Origin: Albimonas pacifica
Lineage (GTDB): Bacteria > Pseudomonadota > Alphaproteobacteria > Rhodobacterales > Rhodobacteraceae
DNA length: 64,000 nt
NCBI RefSeq assembly: GCF_900113695.1
Contig: NZ_FOQH01000005.1
Span: 310,001-374,000, forward strand
Reading direction: 5' to 3'
The position numbers and the translations under genes are program-made. The notes below the pieces were generated by a model. That model was given only the letters and a program-made list of their open reading frames with translations. It searched no databases and had not been told where the DNA came from. This document shows positions 27,971 to 35,793 of this stretch, one piece after another (position 1 is the first letter of the stretch; each line of letters opens with the position of its first letter).

Positions 27971-28480
27971 ATGAGCCAGCCCCCCGCTCCGCGAGCCCTG
28001 ACGCTCGATCCGCTGACCGGCCCCGCCGCCGACAGCCTGTCGCTGCCCTACGAGGGGCGCTGGCGCCGCCGGGGGCTGCTGACCACCGACGCGGGCGAGG
28101 AGATCCTGCTCGACCTGCCCGAAGCCGCAGAACTGGCCGAGGGCCTGGCCCTGACGCTCGCCGACGGCCGCCGCGTGGCCCTGCGCGCCGCCCCCGAGCC
28201 GCTGGCCGAGGCGCGCGCCCCCGACGCCGCCGGCCTCGCCCGGCTCGCCTGGCACGTCGGCAACCGCCACACCCCCTGCGAGGTGCAGGCGGACCGCCTG
28301 CTGATCCGCCGCGACCACGTGCTCGAGCACATGCTCGAGCATCTCGGCGCCCGGGTCGCCCATGTCGAGGAACCCTTCCGCCCCGAGGGGGGCGCCTACG
28401 GCCACGGCCGCACCCACGGCCACTCGCACGGGCACGACCCCCACCACGACCCCGACGCGCATATGAGAGACCCCGCATGA
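27971..28480 (+). CDS. ureE: urease accessory protein UreE (nickel chaperone)
   Basis: The 169-residue protein starts at ATG 27971 behind a GGAAGGATTCC site. It has the UreE N-terminal domain (DSLSLPYEGRWRRRGLLTTDAGEEILLDL) and the metallochaperone domain with AWHVGNRHTPCEV and DHVLEHMLEHLG. The C-terminal tail is rich in His and Asp (GHGRTHGHSHGHDPHHD, from about residue 144), as expected for nickel storage and delivery to UreG. Its stop overlaps the ATG of the next gene by ATGA. It opens the second plus-strand urease block. Confidence 0.96.
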   Translation: MSQPPAPRALTLDPLTGPAADSLSLPYEGRWRRRGLLTTDAGEEILLDLPEAAELAEGLALTLADGRRVALRAAPEPLAEARAPDAAGLARLAWHVGNRHTPCEVQADRLLIRRDHVLEHMLEHLGARVAHVEEPFRPEGGAYGHGRTHGHSHGHDPHHDPDAHMRDPA

Positions 28481-28764
28481 TGCTGTTCGATCCCGGCGCC
28501 AAGCACCGCTCCGACCGCACGGGCCGGCTCTTCGCGATCTACGAGATCGTCTACACCTGCGTGGATTTCGGCGCGGCGCTGACCTTCGTCGTCGGCTCGG
28601 TGATGTTCTTCTCCGAGGCGTGGATGGAGGCGGGCACCTGGATGTTCCTGGTCGGCTCGATCCTGTTCGCGGTGAAGCCCACCATCCGCCTGGTGCGCGA
28701 GGTGCACATGTATCGCCAGGGCGACTCCCAGAAGGTCGCCGCCCGCCTGCGGGGCGAGGCATGA
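28477..28764 (+). CDS. YrhK-like two-helix membrane protein
   Basis: The 95-residue protein starts at the ATG that overlaps the ureE stop. It contains GRLFAIYEIVYTCVDFGAALTFVVG and AGTWMFLVGSILFAVKPTIRLVREVH, a pattern that fits the YrhK domain: two transmembrane hairpins joined by a short loop. The function of this family is unknown. It is embedded in the urease operon between ureE and ureF, so it may help nickel or urea handling, but this is inference from position only. Its own stop lies in the first of three repeated ATGA junctions. Confidence 0.7.
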   Translation: MMLFDPGAKHRSDRTGRLFAIYEIVYTCVDFGAALTFVVGSVMFFSEAWMEAGTWMFLVGSILFAVKPTIRLVREVHMYRQGDSQKVAARLRGEA

Positions 28765-28837
28765 GCCAGGCTTCGGAGGGTGTCAGCCGGGCCTTGGAGG
28801 GCGAGGCATGAGCCAGGTTCCGGAGGGCGAGGCATGA
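28752..28837 (+). repeat. serially duplicated stop/start junction before ureF
   Basis: The block GGCGAGGCATGAGCC occurs three times, with ATGs at 28761, 28808 and 28834. The first two copies continue as CAGG(C/T)T(T/C)CGGAGGG. Each ATG overlaps a TGA as ATGA. The result is two very short frames (28761-28811, 16 codons; 28808-28837, 9 codons) between the YrhK-like gene and ureF. Each carries its own GGAGGG-type ribosome site. Confidence 0.85.
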
Positions 28838-29475
28838 GCCTCGACGCACGCGGCGCCCTGCTGCTGGCGAGCTGGCTCTCGCCCGCCTATCCCGTCGGCG
28901 CCTTCGCCTATTCCCACGGGCTGGAGCAGGCGGCCGAGGCGGGCCTGCTGCCCGACGCCGCCGCCCTGCAGGCCTGGCTGGAGGCGATCCTGCGCCACGG
29001 GGCCGGGCGCTCGGACGCGGTGCTGCTCGCCGCCGCCTGGCGCGATCCCGACGACCCCGCGCCGGCCGAGCTCGCCGCCGCCCTCCAGCCCTCCGCCGAG
29101 CGCGCGCTGGAAGCGACGGCGCAGGGGGAGGCCTTCGCGCGCACCACCCTCGCCGTGCGCGGCCATTCCGGCGCGCCCGCGCCCCTGCCGGTGGCGCTCG
29201 GCCGCGCCGCCCGGCGCGAGGATCTGCCGCTGGCCGAGACCGCGGCGGCCTACCTGCACGCCTTCGCCTCGAACCTCGTCTCCGCCGCGATCCGCCTCTC
29301 GGTGCTGGGCCAGACCGAGGCGCAGGCGGTGATCGCCGCCCTCGCGCCCGTGTGCGAGGCCGTGGCGGCCGAGGCGCTGGCGGCGGATCCGGAGGACGTC
29401 GGCGGGGCCTGCCTCGCCGTCGACCTCTCCAGCATCTTCCACGAAACCCAGACCACGAGGCTGTTCCGATCGTGA
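28834..29475 (+). CDS. ureF: urease accessory protein UreF
   Basis: The 213-residue protein starts at the third ATG of the repeated junction. UreF segments are [29 protein letters not shown], the [22 protein letters not shown] helix pair, and [21 protein letters not shown], followed by [12 protein letters not shown] at the C-terminus. UreF bridges UreD and UreG and controls GTP hydrolysis during nickel insertion. Its stop overlaps the ureG GTG as GTGA, so translation is coupled on both sides. Confidence 0.95.
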   Translation: MSLDARGALLLASWLSPAYPVGAFAYSHGLEQAAEAGLLPDAAALQAWLEAILRHGAGRSDAVLLAAAWRDPDDPAPAELAAALQPSAERALEATAQGEAFARTTLAVRGHSGAPAPLPVALGRAARREDLPLAETAAAYLHAFASNLVSAAIRLSVLGQTEAQAVIAALAPVCEAVAAEALAADPEDVGGACLAVDLSSIFHETQTTRLFRS

Positions 29476-30107
29476 CCTTGCAGAAGTCTCCCCACGGGCC
29501 CCTCCGGGTCGGCATCGGCGGCCCGGTCGGGGCGGGCAAGACCTCGCTCACCGCGGCGCTGTGCCGGGCGCTGGCGCATCGGCTGTCGATGGCGGTGATC
29601 ACCAACGACATCTACACGCGCGAGGACGCCGACGCCCTGACCCGGATGCAGGTGCTGAGCGCCGAGCGCATCCGCGGCGTCGAGACCGGCGGCTGCCCCC
29701 ATACCGCGATCCGCGAGGACGCCTCGATCAACCTCGCCGCGGTGGCGGAGCTGCGGGGCGCCTTCCCCGACCTCGACCTGGTGGTGATCGAGAGCGGGGG
29801 CGACAACCTCGCCGCCACCTTCTCGCCGGAGCTCGCGGACCTGACGATCTACGTCATCGACACCTGCGCGGGCGAGGAGATCCCCCGCAAGGGCGGACCC
29901 GCCATCACCCGCTCGGACCTGCTGGTGATCAACAAGGTGGAGCTCGCGCCCTACGTGGGCGTGAACCTCGAGGTGATGCGCGCCGACGCCGAGCGGATGC
30001 GCCGCGGGCTGCCCTTCGTGATGGGCAACGTCGCCAAGGGCGACGGGGTGGACGAGATCGTGGCCTTCCTCGCCCGCCAGGGCGGCCTGAGCCTGGCCGC
30101 GGCATGA
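29472..30107 (+). CDS. ureG: urease accessory GTPase UreG
   Basis: The protein has 211 residues from the GTG at 29472, which overlaps the ureF stop. It carries the P-loop GGPVGAGKT near residues 16-24. The nickel-site motif is [20 protein letters not shown] with its Cys-Pro-His, [20 protein letters not shown] is the switch region, and [12 protein letters not shown] gives guanine specificity. UreG is the GTPase that carries nickel into the UreD-UreF-urease complex. Its stop overlaps the ATG of the MOSC gene. It appears intact. Confidence 0.97.
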   Translation: MTLQKSPHGPLRVGIGGPVGAGKTSLTAALCRALAHRLSMAVITNDIYTREDADALTRMQVLSAERIRGVETGGCPHTAIREDASINLAAVAELRGAFPDLDLVVIESGGDNLAATFSPELADLTIYVIDTCAGEEIPRKGGPAITRSDLLVINKVELAPYVGVNLEVMRADAERMRRGLPFVMGNVAKGDGVDEIVAFLARQGGLSLAAA

Positions 30108-30604
30108 CCGTCGCGCCGGCCTGGCAGGGCGAGCTGCTGCACATCCACGTCTCCCCCGCCGCCTCCCAGCCGATGGTCGAACTGGCGGAGGCGCGCCTGA
30201 TCGCGGGGCAGGGGATCGAGGGCGATCGGTACTTCCTCGGGACGGGGACCTACCCCTCCAAGCCCCACGCGCGCGAGGCGACGCTGATCGAGATGGAGGT
30301 GCTCGAGGCGATCGCGATCGGCGAGCCGCGCGTGCCCGGCCTGAAGGCCGAGATCGCGCCGGGCGACCACCGCCGCAACCTCACGGTGCGGGGCGTGCCG
30401 GTCAATCACCTCGTCGGCCGCCGGTTCCGCATCGGCGAGACGGTTCTGTTCGGGGCGCGGTTCAACTTCCCCTGCGCCTACCTGGAGAAGCTTCTGGGCA
30501 TCAAGGGGCTGCGGGAGGGGCTGCTGAACCGCTCCGGCCTCAACTGCACCATCGAGCGCGGCGGGCCGATCCGCCCGGGCGACCCGATCACGCCGCTGGA
30601 CTGA
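30104..30604 (+). CDS. MOSC-domain protein
   Basis: The 166-residue protein starts at an ATG that overlaps the ureG stop (ATGA). It is a small stand-alone MOSC domain. The sequence contains [42 protein letters not shown], and [16 protein letters not shown], where the Cys could be the sulfur or molybdenum-cofactor ligand. MOSC proteins bind molybdopterin or carry sulfur to metal clusters. Its tail position in the urease operon has no obvious explanation; a link to the molybdenum enzyme XdhABC, encoded 10 kb away, is only a guess. Confidence 0.87.
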   Translation: MTVAPAWQGELLHIHVSPAASQPMVELAEARLIAGQGIEGDRYFLGTGTYPSKPHAREATLIEMEVLEAIAIGEPRVPGLKAEIAPGDHRRNLTVRGVPVNHLVGRRFRIGETVLFGARFNFPCAYLEKLLGIKGLREGLLNRSGLNCTIERGGPIRPGDPITPLD

Positions 30605-30615
30605 GCCCCGCAGAC

Positions 30616-30648
30616 GCGAAAGGGCGGCCCCGGGGGGCCGCCCTTCGC
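30616..30648. terminator. terminator at the end of the urease block
   Basis: Perfect 12-nt arms (30620-30631 with 30634-30645) have a GG loop and additional GCG/CGC pairing outside. The hairpin lies between the MOSC gene and speD, which converge, so it can act in both directions. A short run of T (CCCTTCG) follows. Confidence 0.75.
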
Positions 30649-30667
30649 AAAGGCGATGGAGGAGGGC

Positions 30668-31189
30668 TCAGAGCCGGTCCGCCACCACTTCCTCGCCGCG
30701 GAGCAGTTCCTTCACCCGGACGTCGCCGGCCGAGAAGGCCTCGCGCAGGACGTCGACCGCCTTCCAGGGCTGCGCGTCGCCGCACATGAAGACGTCGAAG
30801 GCGCCGTAGCCGATCTCGGGCCAGGTGTGGACAGAGATGTGGCTCTCGGCCAGCACCGCGACCCCGCTCACGCCCTGGGGCGAGAACTTGTGCGTGTGGA
30901 TGTGCAGCAGCGTGGCGCCGCAGGTGTCCACGCAGTCGCGGAACGCCTTTTCGATCCGGGCCTGGTCGTCCAGCCCCTCGCCGTCCACGACCTCGATGAT
31001 GAGGTGCGTGCCGGCGAAGACCTTCCCGTCCCGGCGGATGAAATGATCGTCGCGCGTCTCGTCGAAAACGTCCCGAACGGGAACGTCGGCGTAAACGTCG
31101 GCCTCGCGGCCGCTCATGTCGTGAGCTTCCTCATGGGTGGCGCCTGTCTCCAGGTCGATCCCCAGTCGGAAGAGGCTGCCGTCATGCAT
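30668..31189 (-). CDS. speD: S-adenosylmethionine decarboxylase proenzyme
   Basis: The 173-residue protein contains the self-cleavage motif AESHISVHTWPE. Cleavage before S116 would make the pyruvoyl group; H121 and C136 (FMCGDA) are the other catalytic residues. The product supplies decarboxylated SAM for spermidine. Classical short bacterial enzymes have about 120-135 residues; here the core is preceded by about 55 extra residues rich in Asp and Glu (MHDGSLFRLGIDLETGATHEEAHD), so the start could lie further in. No spermidine synthase gene is adjacent. Confidence 0.93.
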   Translation of the reverse strand: MHDGSLFRLGIDLETGATHEEAHDMSGREADVYADVPVRDVFDETRDDHFIRRDGKVFAGTHLIIEVVDGEGLDDQARIEKAFRDCVDTCGATLLHIHTHKFSPQGVSGVAVLAESHISVHTWPEIGYGAFDVFMCGDAQPWKAVDVLREAFSAGDVRVKELLRGEEVVADRL

Positions 31190-31495
31190 GACGTAGTCTC
31201 CCCTACCAGCAGGTCTAACCCAGCGGCCCCTTAGCGCCCCCCCTGTGACTCGGCGCCGGTCTGTCTCCGGCGGCGGCCCTGGTCGAGGTTGGGATCGGCG
31301 ACCCTGTTGGCGGGGGACATACTGATTCATGCCCCCCCGATCAAGGACGGATTTAAGGATTCGGACATCCTGGGGCGGTTCCGTGCGCGGCGCCTTTGTC
31401 ATTGGCGCCCTTGCGCAATTTCCAGCCAGTGCAGAGGGCTTGCGCGCAACTTCCTACAGACGTGCCGCGGCGCCGCAGGGGCGCGGGGCGTTCAG
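31190..31495. promoter_or_regulatory. speD upstream region
   Basis: These 306 bp lie between the DMT permease stop and the speD start. On the minus strand TTGATC (31344-31339) and TATGTC (31321-31316) are 17 bp apart and could form a sigma-70 promoter, which would leave a leader of about 120 nt. No other gene is seen. Confidence 0.45.
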
Positions 31496-32482
31496 TCAGC
31501 TCTCGTCGCGGATCGCGGCCACGGCCCGACGCTCGCGCGCCACCGCCCGCTCGCGATAGGCGATGTAGAGGGTCGAGGCGATGATCACCCCGCCCCCCAG
31601 CAGGGTGGGGCCGTCGGGCACCTCGTCGAAGATCGCCCAGGCGGCGGCGGCGATCAGCACCAGCCGCCCGTAGGTGATCACCCCCATCACCGAGGCGTCC
31701 CCGTGCCGGTAGGCCTGCAGGTCGCCCACGTTGCGCGCGGCCGAGGTCGCGACCAGCAGGGCCAGCAGGCTCCAGCCGCCGACGCCCGTGGGCAGCTCCC
31801 ACACCGGCAGGGCGATGGGCAGGGCGAGGATCAGCATCATCGCGTTGGCCGAGACGAACGCGGCCGCGGGGCCGTCCGCCGCCGCCACCCCGCGCGACAG
31901 CGCCAGCGCCAGCGCGAAAAGCACCGCGGCGAGCAGCGCCGAGAGCATCGCCCAGTCCAGCCCCTCGGGCGTCGGACGCAGGATGATCAGGCAGCCCGCG
32001 AATCCAACCGCCACCGCCGCCCAGCGGCGGGGGCCCACCCGCTCGCCGTTCAGGGGGACGGCCAGCAGGGTGGCGAAGATCGGGGCGGTGAAGCTGAGCA
32101 CCGTCGCGGTCGAGAGGTTGAGGGTCGAGATCGCGTAGAACCCGAACTGGGTCGAGACCGCGATCAGCCCGCCGCGCACCAGGTGCAGCCTGGGGTTCGA
32201 GAATCGCAGGCTGGCCCGGAACCGGGGCGAGAGCATCATCACCGCCACGCAGGCCATGATCCCGGCCGAGCGCAGCAGCACGGTCATGCGGCTGTCCACG
32301 CCCTCGGCCATGCCGCGCACGGCCAGCACCATCGCCGAGGCGGTGACCACCGACATCGCCATCCAGGCCGCGCCCAGCGCGTTGTCCGGGCGCTCGGGCG
32401 CGGGTCCTCCGCCCTTGGGGGTGGCGGAGCCGACGGGGGGCGCGGCGGCGATCTCGCGGGAGTCGAAAGGGGCCTGGGGCAC
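31496..32482 (-). CDS. DMT-superfamily (EamA) permease 2
   Basis: The 328-residue protein has a Pro-rich cytoplasmic N-terminus of about 40 residues and then about ten membrane segments in two EamA repeats. Typical stretches are GLIAVSTQFGFYAISTLNLSTATVLSFTAPIFATLLAVPLNGE and, in the second half, RNVGDLQAYRHGDASVMGVITYGRLVLI, quoted here in part. The C-terminus is charged. It belongs with drug/metabolite exporters; the substrate is unknown. It differs from the permease at 8.1 kb and stands alone on its strand. Confidence 0.83.
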   Translation of the reverse strand: MPQAPFDSREIAAAPPVGSATPKGGGPAPERPDNALGAAWMAMSVVTASAMVLAVRGMAEGVDSRMTVLLRSAGIMACVAVMMLSPRFRASLRFSNPRLHLVRGGLIAVSTQFGFYAISTLNLSTATVLSFTAPIFATLLAVPLNGERVGPRRWAAVAVGFAGCLIILRPTPEGLDWAMLSALLAAVLFALALALSRGVAAADGPAAAFVSANAMMLILALPIALPVWELPTGVGGWSLLALLVATSAARNVGDLQAYRHGDASVMGVITYGRLVLIAAAAWAIFDEVPDGPTLLGGGVIIASTLYIAYRERAVARERRAVAAIRDES

Positions 32483-32671
32483 TCAGGAAAGGATCCGGGA
32501 CGGGAAAGGGAGGGGGCAGGCGATGCGCCCGTATCGACAGCCTGACGGCCGACAGGCTGCGGATCAACCCTTCGCGAGGTCGCAAGGCGCGCGGCCCGGG
32601 CTCGCGGAGGGGGGCGCGGAGGGCCCCCGCTCGGCCATTTTTGCGCCTTGGTGCTCGGGCATCGTCGCCGC

Positions 32672-33589
32672 ATGATGAAGATGCGTTCCATTCCCGACGC
32701 GGGCCGCGCCCGCGCCGGTTCGTCTGGCCGACGCCCCGGCCCGCGCGTCCCGCGCGGGACCGCCGGCGGGGCGCGGCTCGTGGTCCTGATGGCGCTGGCC
32801 GGCGTGCTGGCGGCGCCGGGGGCTGCGCGGGCCAACCCGTTCCTCGACAAGTGCCTGAAGGCGGACGCGGAGTCGGCCGAGCTGGCGGGCGCCTGCCAGA
32901 CCGCGCTGAACCAGGGCGGGATCAGCGGGCGCACCGCGGCCGCGGCCTGGACGAACTACGGCGTGGCGCTCTCGGAGATGGGGCGCGACGGCGACGCCAT
33001 CGGCGCCTACGACCGCGCCCAGCAGGCCGACGCCTCGCTGCCGGCGATCTACGTGAACCGGGCGCTGGCCTATTCCCGGCGCGGGCGCACGCCCGAGGCG
33101 CTGGCCGACTGGGGCCGGGCGATCCAGCTCGAGCCGACCTCGGCCGAGCCGCTGGTGGGGCGCGCCACGCTGCAGCTCCAGCGGGGCGACGCCTCCGGCG
33201 CGCTGACCGACCTCGACCGGGCGGCGCAGATCGCGCCTTCCGACCCGGACGTGCACTACAACCGCGGCGTGGCGCTGGCGGCGCTGGGGCGGCTGAGCGA
33301 GGCGGCCTCGGCTTTCGGGCGGGTGCTGCATTTCGATCCCTCCGACGCCGCCGCCCACCTGCAGCGCGGCGTGGCGCTGGCGCGGGCGGGGGATGCGGCG
33401 GCGGGGATCGCGGATCTCGACGCGGCGGTCAGGCTCTCGCCCGGCTGGGCCGCGGCCTGGGCCACCCGCGGCCAGATCCGCGAAAGCGCGGGCCAGACCG
33501 AGCAGGCCGCCCAGGACTACCGCCGCGCCTTCGAGCTCGGCTACCAGGCCCCCTGGCTGAACCAGAAGATCGAGGCGCTGGGAGGCTGA
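32672..33589 (+). CDS. exported tetratricopeptide-repeat protein
   Basis: The 305-residue protein has a long basic N-terminal region followed by a hydrophobic signal core (LVVLMALAGVLAAPGAARA, cleavage near residue 55). About six TPR units follow, each with the small-large residue pattern, for example NRALAYSRRGRTPEALADW, NRGVALAALGRLSEAASAF and RGVALARAGDAAAGIADLD. TPR proteins act as scaffolds in complexes, so a periplasmic assembly role is plausible, but no partner is evident. Start codons at 32672 or 32675 are equally possible; an earlier GTG at 32648 is less likely. Confidence 0.8.
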   Translation: MMKMRSIPDAGRARAGSSGRRPGPRVPRGTAGGARLVVLMALAGVLAAPGAARANPFLDKCLKADAESAELAGACQTALNQGGISGRTAAAAWTNYGVALSEMGRDGDAIGAYDRAQQADASLPAIYVNRALAYSRRGRTPEALADWGRAIQLEPTSAEPLVGRATLQLQRGDASGALTDLDRAAQIAPSDPDVHYNRGVALAALGRLSEAASAFGRVLHFDPSDAAAHLQRGVALARAGDAAAGIADLDAAVRLSPGWAAAWATRGQIRESAGQTEQAAQDYRRAFELGYQAPWLNQKIEALGG

Positions 33590-33609
33590 CGCCCCTCCGC
33601 CCGCCGCAG

Positions 33610-33709
33610 GCCCAGGCCCGCCGCAGGGCGCCTCCGGGCCGGAGCGCCTTCCCCTGGCCGGAGCGCGCCGGCTCCCGGGCCCGGAGGCGCCCTGCGGGCG
33701 GGCCTGGGC
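33610..33709. repeat. REP-like palindromic element, copy 2
   Basis: Arms at 33610-33632 and 33686-33709 are complementary, with a one-base deletion in the left arm. Pairing extends inward through CTCCGGGCC/GGCCCGGAG. The right arm and flank (33686-33716) match copy 1 at 11465-11495 over 31 nt. It lies between the TPR gene and the bmp gene. Confidence 0.85.
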
Positions 33710-33750
33710 GCGCCGCGGACGGATCGCCCTGACGGGTTGTGCATGGAAAA

Positions 33751-33778
33751 GGGGCCCGGGCGTCGCCGCCCGGGCCCC
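33751..33778 (-). terminator. terminator of the purine operon
   Basis: A perfect 12-bp stem (33751-33762 with 33767-33778) with a TCGC loop lies 24 bp after the bmp stop. On the minus strand it runs straight into TTTT, so it is a good factor-independent terminator. Confidence 0.85.
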
Positions 33779-33801
33779 GTTCGCTCTGCGGGCGGGTCGG
33801 C

Positions 33802-34881
33802 TCAGCTCGGCAGCTCGCCGTCCACGCCCTCGACGTAGAAGTTCATGCCCAGCAGGGTGCCGTCGTCGGCGGTCTCGCCCGCGGCGAGCCAGTCGGAGCC
33901 GTCCTGCTTCTTGATCGGGCCGGTGAACGGGTGGTGCGTGCCGGCGACGATGCCGTCCTTGATCGCGTCGGCCTGCGCGGCCACGTCCTCGGGCACGTTG
34001 TTGTAGTCGCCGATCTTCACCATGCCCGAGGCGATGCCCTTCCAGGTGTCGGTCGCCTCCCAGGTCCCGTCCATCACCATGCCCACGCGCTCGATGTAGT
34101 AGGGCGCCCAGTCGTCGATGATCGAGCTCAGCCGCGCGGTCGGGGCGTATTCCTTCATGTCCGCGGCCTGGCCGAACGCGTAGATGCCCTTCTCCTCGGC
34201 GATGGTCAGGGGGGCGGGGCTGTCGGTGTGCTGCATGATCACGTCGCAGCCCTGCTCGATCAGGGCGTTGGCGGCGTCGGCCTCCTTGCCCGGGTCGATC
34301 CAGGTGTTCACCCAGACGATCTTGATCTTCACGTCGGGGTTCACGGCCCTGGCGGCCAGGAACGCCGAGTTGATGCCGCGCACGACCTCGGGGATCGGGA
34401 ACGAGGCGATGTAGCCGATGGTGTTGGTCTTGGTCATCCGCCCGGCGATGGTGCCGATCACCGCCCGCCCCTCGTAGAAGCGCGAGCCGTAGGTGGCGAC
34501 GTTCGCATCGCGCTTGTAGCCGGTGGCGTGCTCGAACTTCACCTGCGGGAACTGCTTGGCGACCTTCAGCGTCGGGTTCATGTAGCCGAAGGAGGTGGTG
34601 AAGATCAGGCTGTGCCCCGACTGCGCCATCTGGCGCAGCGCGCGCTCGGCGTCCGGCCCCTCGGGCACCGACTCGAGGTAGGAGGTCTGGACCTTGTCGC
34701 CATATTCCTCCTCGACCGCGAGCCGGCCCTGGTCATGCTGGTAGGACCAGCCGAAGTCGCCGATCGGGCCCACGTAGATGAACCCGACCTTCACCGGATC
34801 CTGCGCGCGGGCCCGCCCGAGGCCGAGCGTCGTGGCCGCGGTGGTCGCGCCGAGGCCGGCGAGAAACGTTCTTCTTTCCAT
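33802..34881 (-). CDS. BMP-family nucleobase/nucleoside-binding protein
   Basis: The 359-residue protein starts at ATG 34881. The N-terminus MERRTFLAGLGATTAATTLG looks like a Tat signal, with cleavage after ARA. The mature part is a basic membrane protein (PnrA-like) binding protein: VKVGFIYVGPIGDFGWSYQHDQGRL, FTTSFGYMNPTLKVAKQFP, YIASFPIPEVVRGINSA, VIMQHTDSPAP. It captures a purine-type ligand in the periplasm for the ABC transporter encoded upstream in the same operon. Its position with XdhABC suggests a hypoxanthine, guanine or xanthine-like ligand; this is inference. Confidence 0.9.
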   Translation of the reverse strand: MERRTFLAGLGATTAATTLGLGRARAQDPVKVGFIYVGPIGDFGWSYQHDQGRLAVEEEYGDKVQTSYLESVPEGPDAERALRQMAQSGHSLIFTTSFGYMNPTLKVAKQFPQVKFEHATGYKRDANVATYGSRFYEGRAVIGTIAGRMTKTNTIGYIASFPIPEVVRGINSAFLAARAVNPDVKIKIVWVNTWIDPGKEADAANALIEQGCDVIMQHTDSPAPLTIAEEKGIYAFGQAADMKEYAPTARLSSIIDDWAPYYIERVGMVMDGTWEATDTWKGIASGMVKIGDYNNVPEDVAAQADAIKDGIVAGTHHPFTGPIKKQDGSDWLAAGETADDGTLLGMNFYVEGVDGELPS

Positions 34882-34991
34882 GGTGCTGCAACTCCCTGGG
34901 GGTTGGTCGGTCATTCCCTGAGCGCGACGATAGCGGGGCTTTCCGGGCGCGTCACGGGTTCATCTTGCGGCGCCGCAGCGTACGCAGCCGG

Positions 34992-35714
34992 TCAAGACTG
35001 CGCCGCGTTCCAGGCCGTCAGAGCGCGCAGCGAGTCGGCGCCGGGCCGCTCGTCCTCGAGCAGGCGGACAGTGAATCGCCTGAAGGCGGCGCAGACCTGT
35101 GCGTCGGAGCCCTCGTTCTTCAACGCGGCCATCTCGGCGGTGGAGAAGTCGGCGAAGATCGCCTTTGCCGCCGCCGCGACGCCGGCGTCCTCTTCCATGC
35201 GGCGACCGACCGGCGCGCGTTCGCCCTGGGCCATCGCGGAGGTCTGGGCTCGCAGCGTCTCCGCATAGAGGGGATCCACACGCTCTTTCGCCTCCGGAGT
35301 CAGAGCGCCGAATCCTCCGAACAGATACCGGCGGCAGGTGGCGGGATCATCGGCGAGCGCCTCAATGACCGCCTGTTGAGAGGTCAGGTAGGCCCGCAGG
35401 CTCTCGTCGTTCGCCTGCAGCAAGCCATCGGCATGGCGCAGGCGATACTCGCGTCCAAGTTCTGCCGCAACGGCGCGTTTCTCGGCGTCGGTGCGATCCG
35501 AGCGTTCGATCGCGATCATATCGCGGGTCAGGGCCTCCGCTTCGGCGGGATACTCCTCACGCATTACGCGCATCATCGCGCCCGTGGAATTGGGAGCGAG
35601 AAGCAGTTGACCCAGGACATTGCGCTCTGCTGTCGTCAGGGGGGTGGGGGTGGGGGTGGGAGCTGGGGCCGTGCAGGCGACGAGCGCAAGGGCGAGCAGC
35701 AGGGCCGAAGCCAT
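34992..35714 (-). CDS. lipoprotein of unknown function within the purine operon
   Basis: The 240-residue protein starts at ATG 35714 (MASALLLALALVAC), giving a clear lipobox with Cys14. A Pro-Thr repeat linker (PAPTPTPTP) follows, encoded by a GGGGGT hexamer repeat on the plus strand. The rest is a charged, mostly helical domain with two more cysteines (DDPATCRRYLFGGFG and DAQVCAAFRRF). No family is recognised. Its base composition is visibly less GC-rich than its neighbours, which hints at separate origin. It sits between the second permease and the binding-protein gene, so it may be co-expressed with the transporter. Confidence 0.7.
   Translation of the reverse strand: MASALLLALALVACTAPAPTPTPTPLTTAERNVLGQLLLAPNSTGAMMRVMREEYPAEAEALTRDMIAIERSDRTDAEKRAVAAELGREYRLRHADGLLQANDESLRAYLTSQQAVIEALADDPATCRRYLFGGFGALTPEAKERVDPLYAETLRAQTSAMAQGERAPVGRRMEEDAGVAAAAKAIFADFSTAEMAALKNEGSDAQVCAAFRRFTVRLLEDERPGADSLRALTAWNAAQS
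35639..35660 (+). repeat. G-run hexamer repeat with G-quadruplex potential
   Basis: Four or more runs of at least three G separated by single T residues occupy this stretch, built on a GGGGGT unit. It encodes, on the other strand, the Pro-Thr linker of the lipoprotein. Single-base loops favour a stable G-quadruplex. Confidence 0.75.
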
Positions 35715-35793
35715 GCGGGCGGATCTGAACAAGGCGAGGCCTCCTGGAATTCTCTTCTGAAATACGGTCGCGGCGGTCTGCAACGTCGAGCGC

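Noticed and set aside
27625-27972. Minus-strand frame of 115 codons across the paralogue B/ureE intergenic region
   Set aside because: It starts at the ureE start codon, runs through the AT-rich region and enters the paralogue B gene. No ribosome site, domain or conserved pattern is seen.
31190-31402. In-frame extension of speD by 71 codons
   Set aside because: The putative promoter lies inside it, and the sequence is Arg/Pro-rich and unlike SpeD. The ATG at 31189 is a better start.
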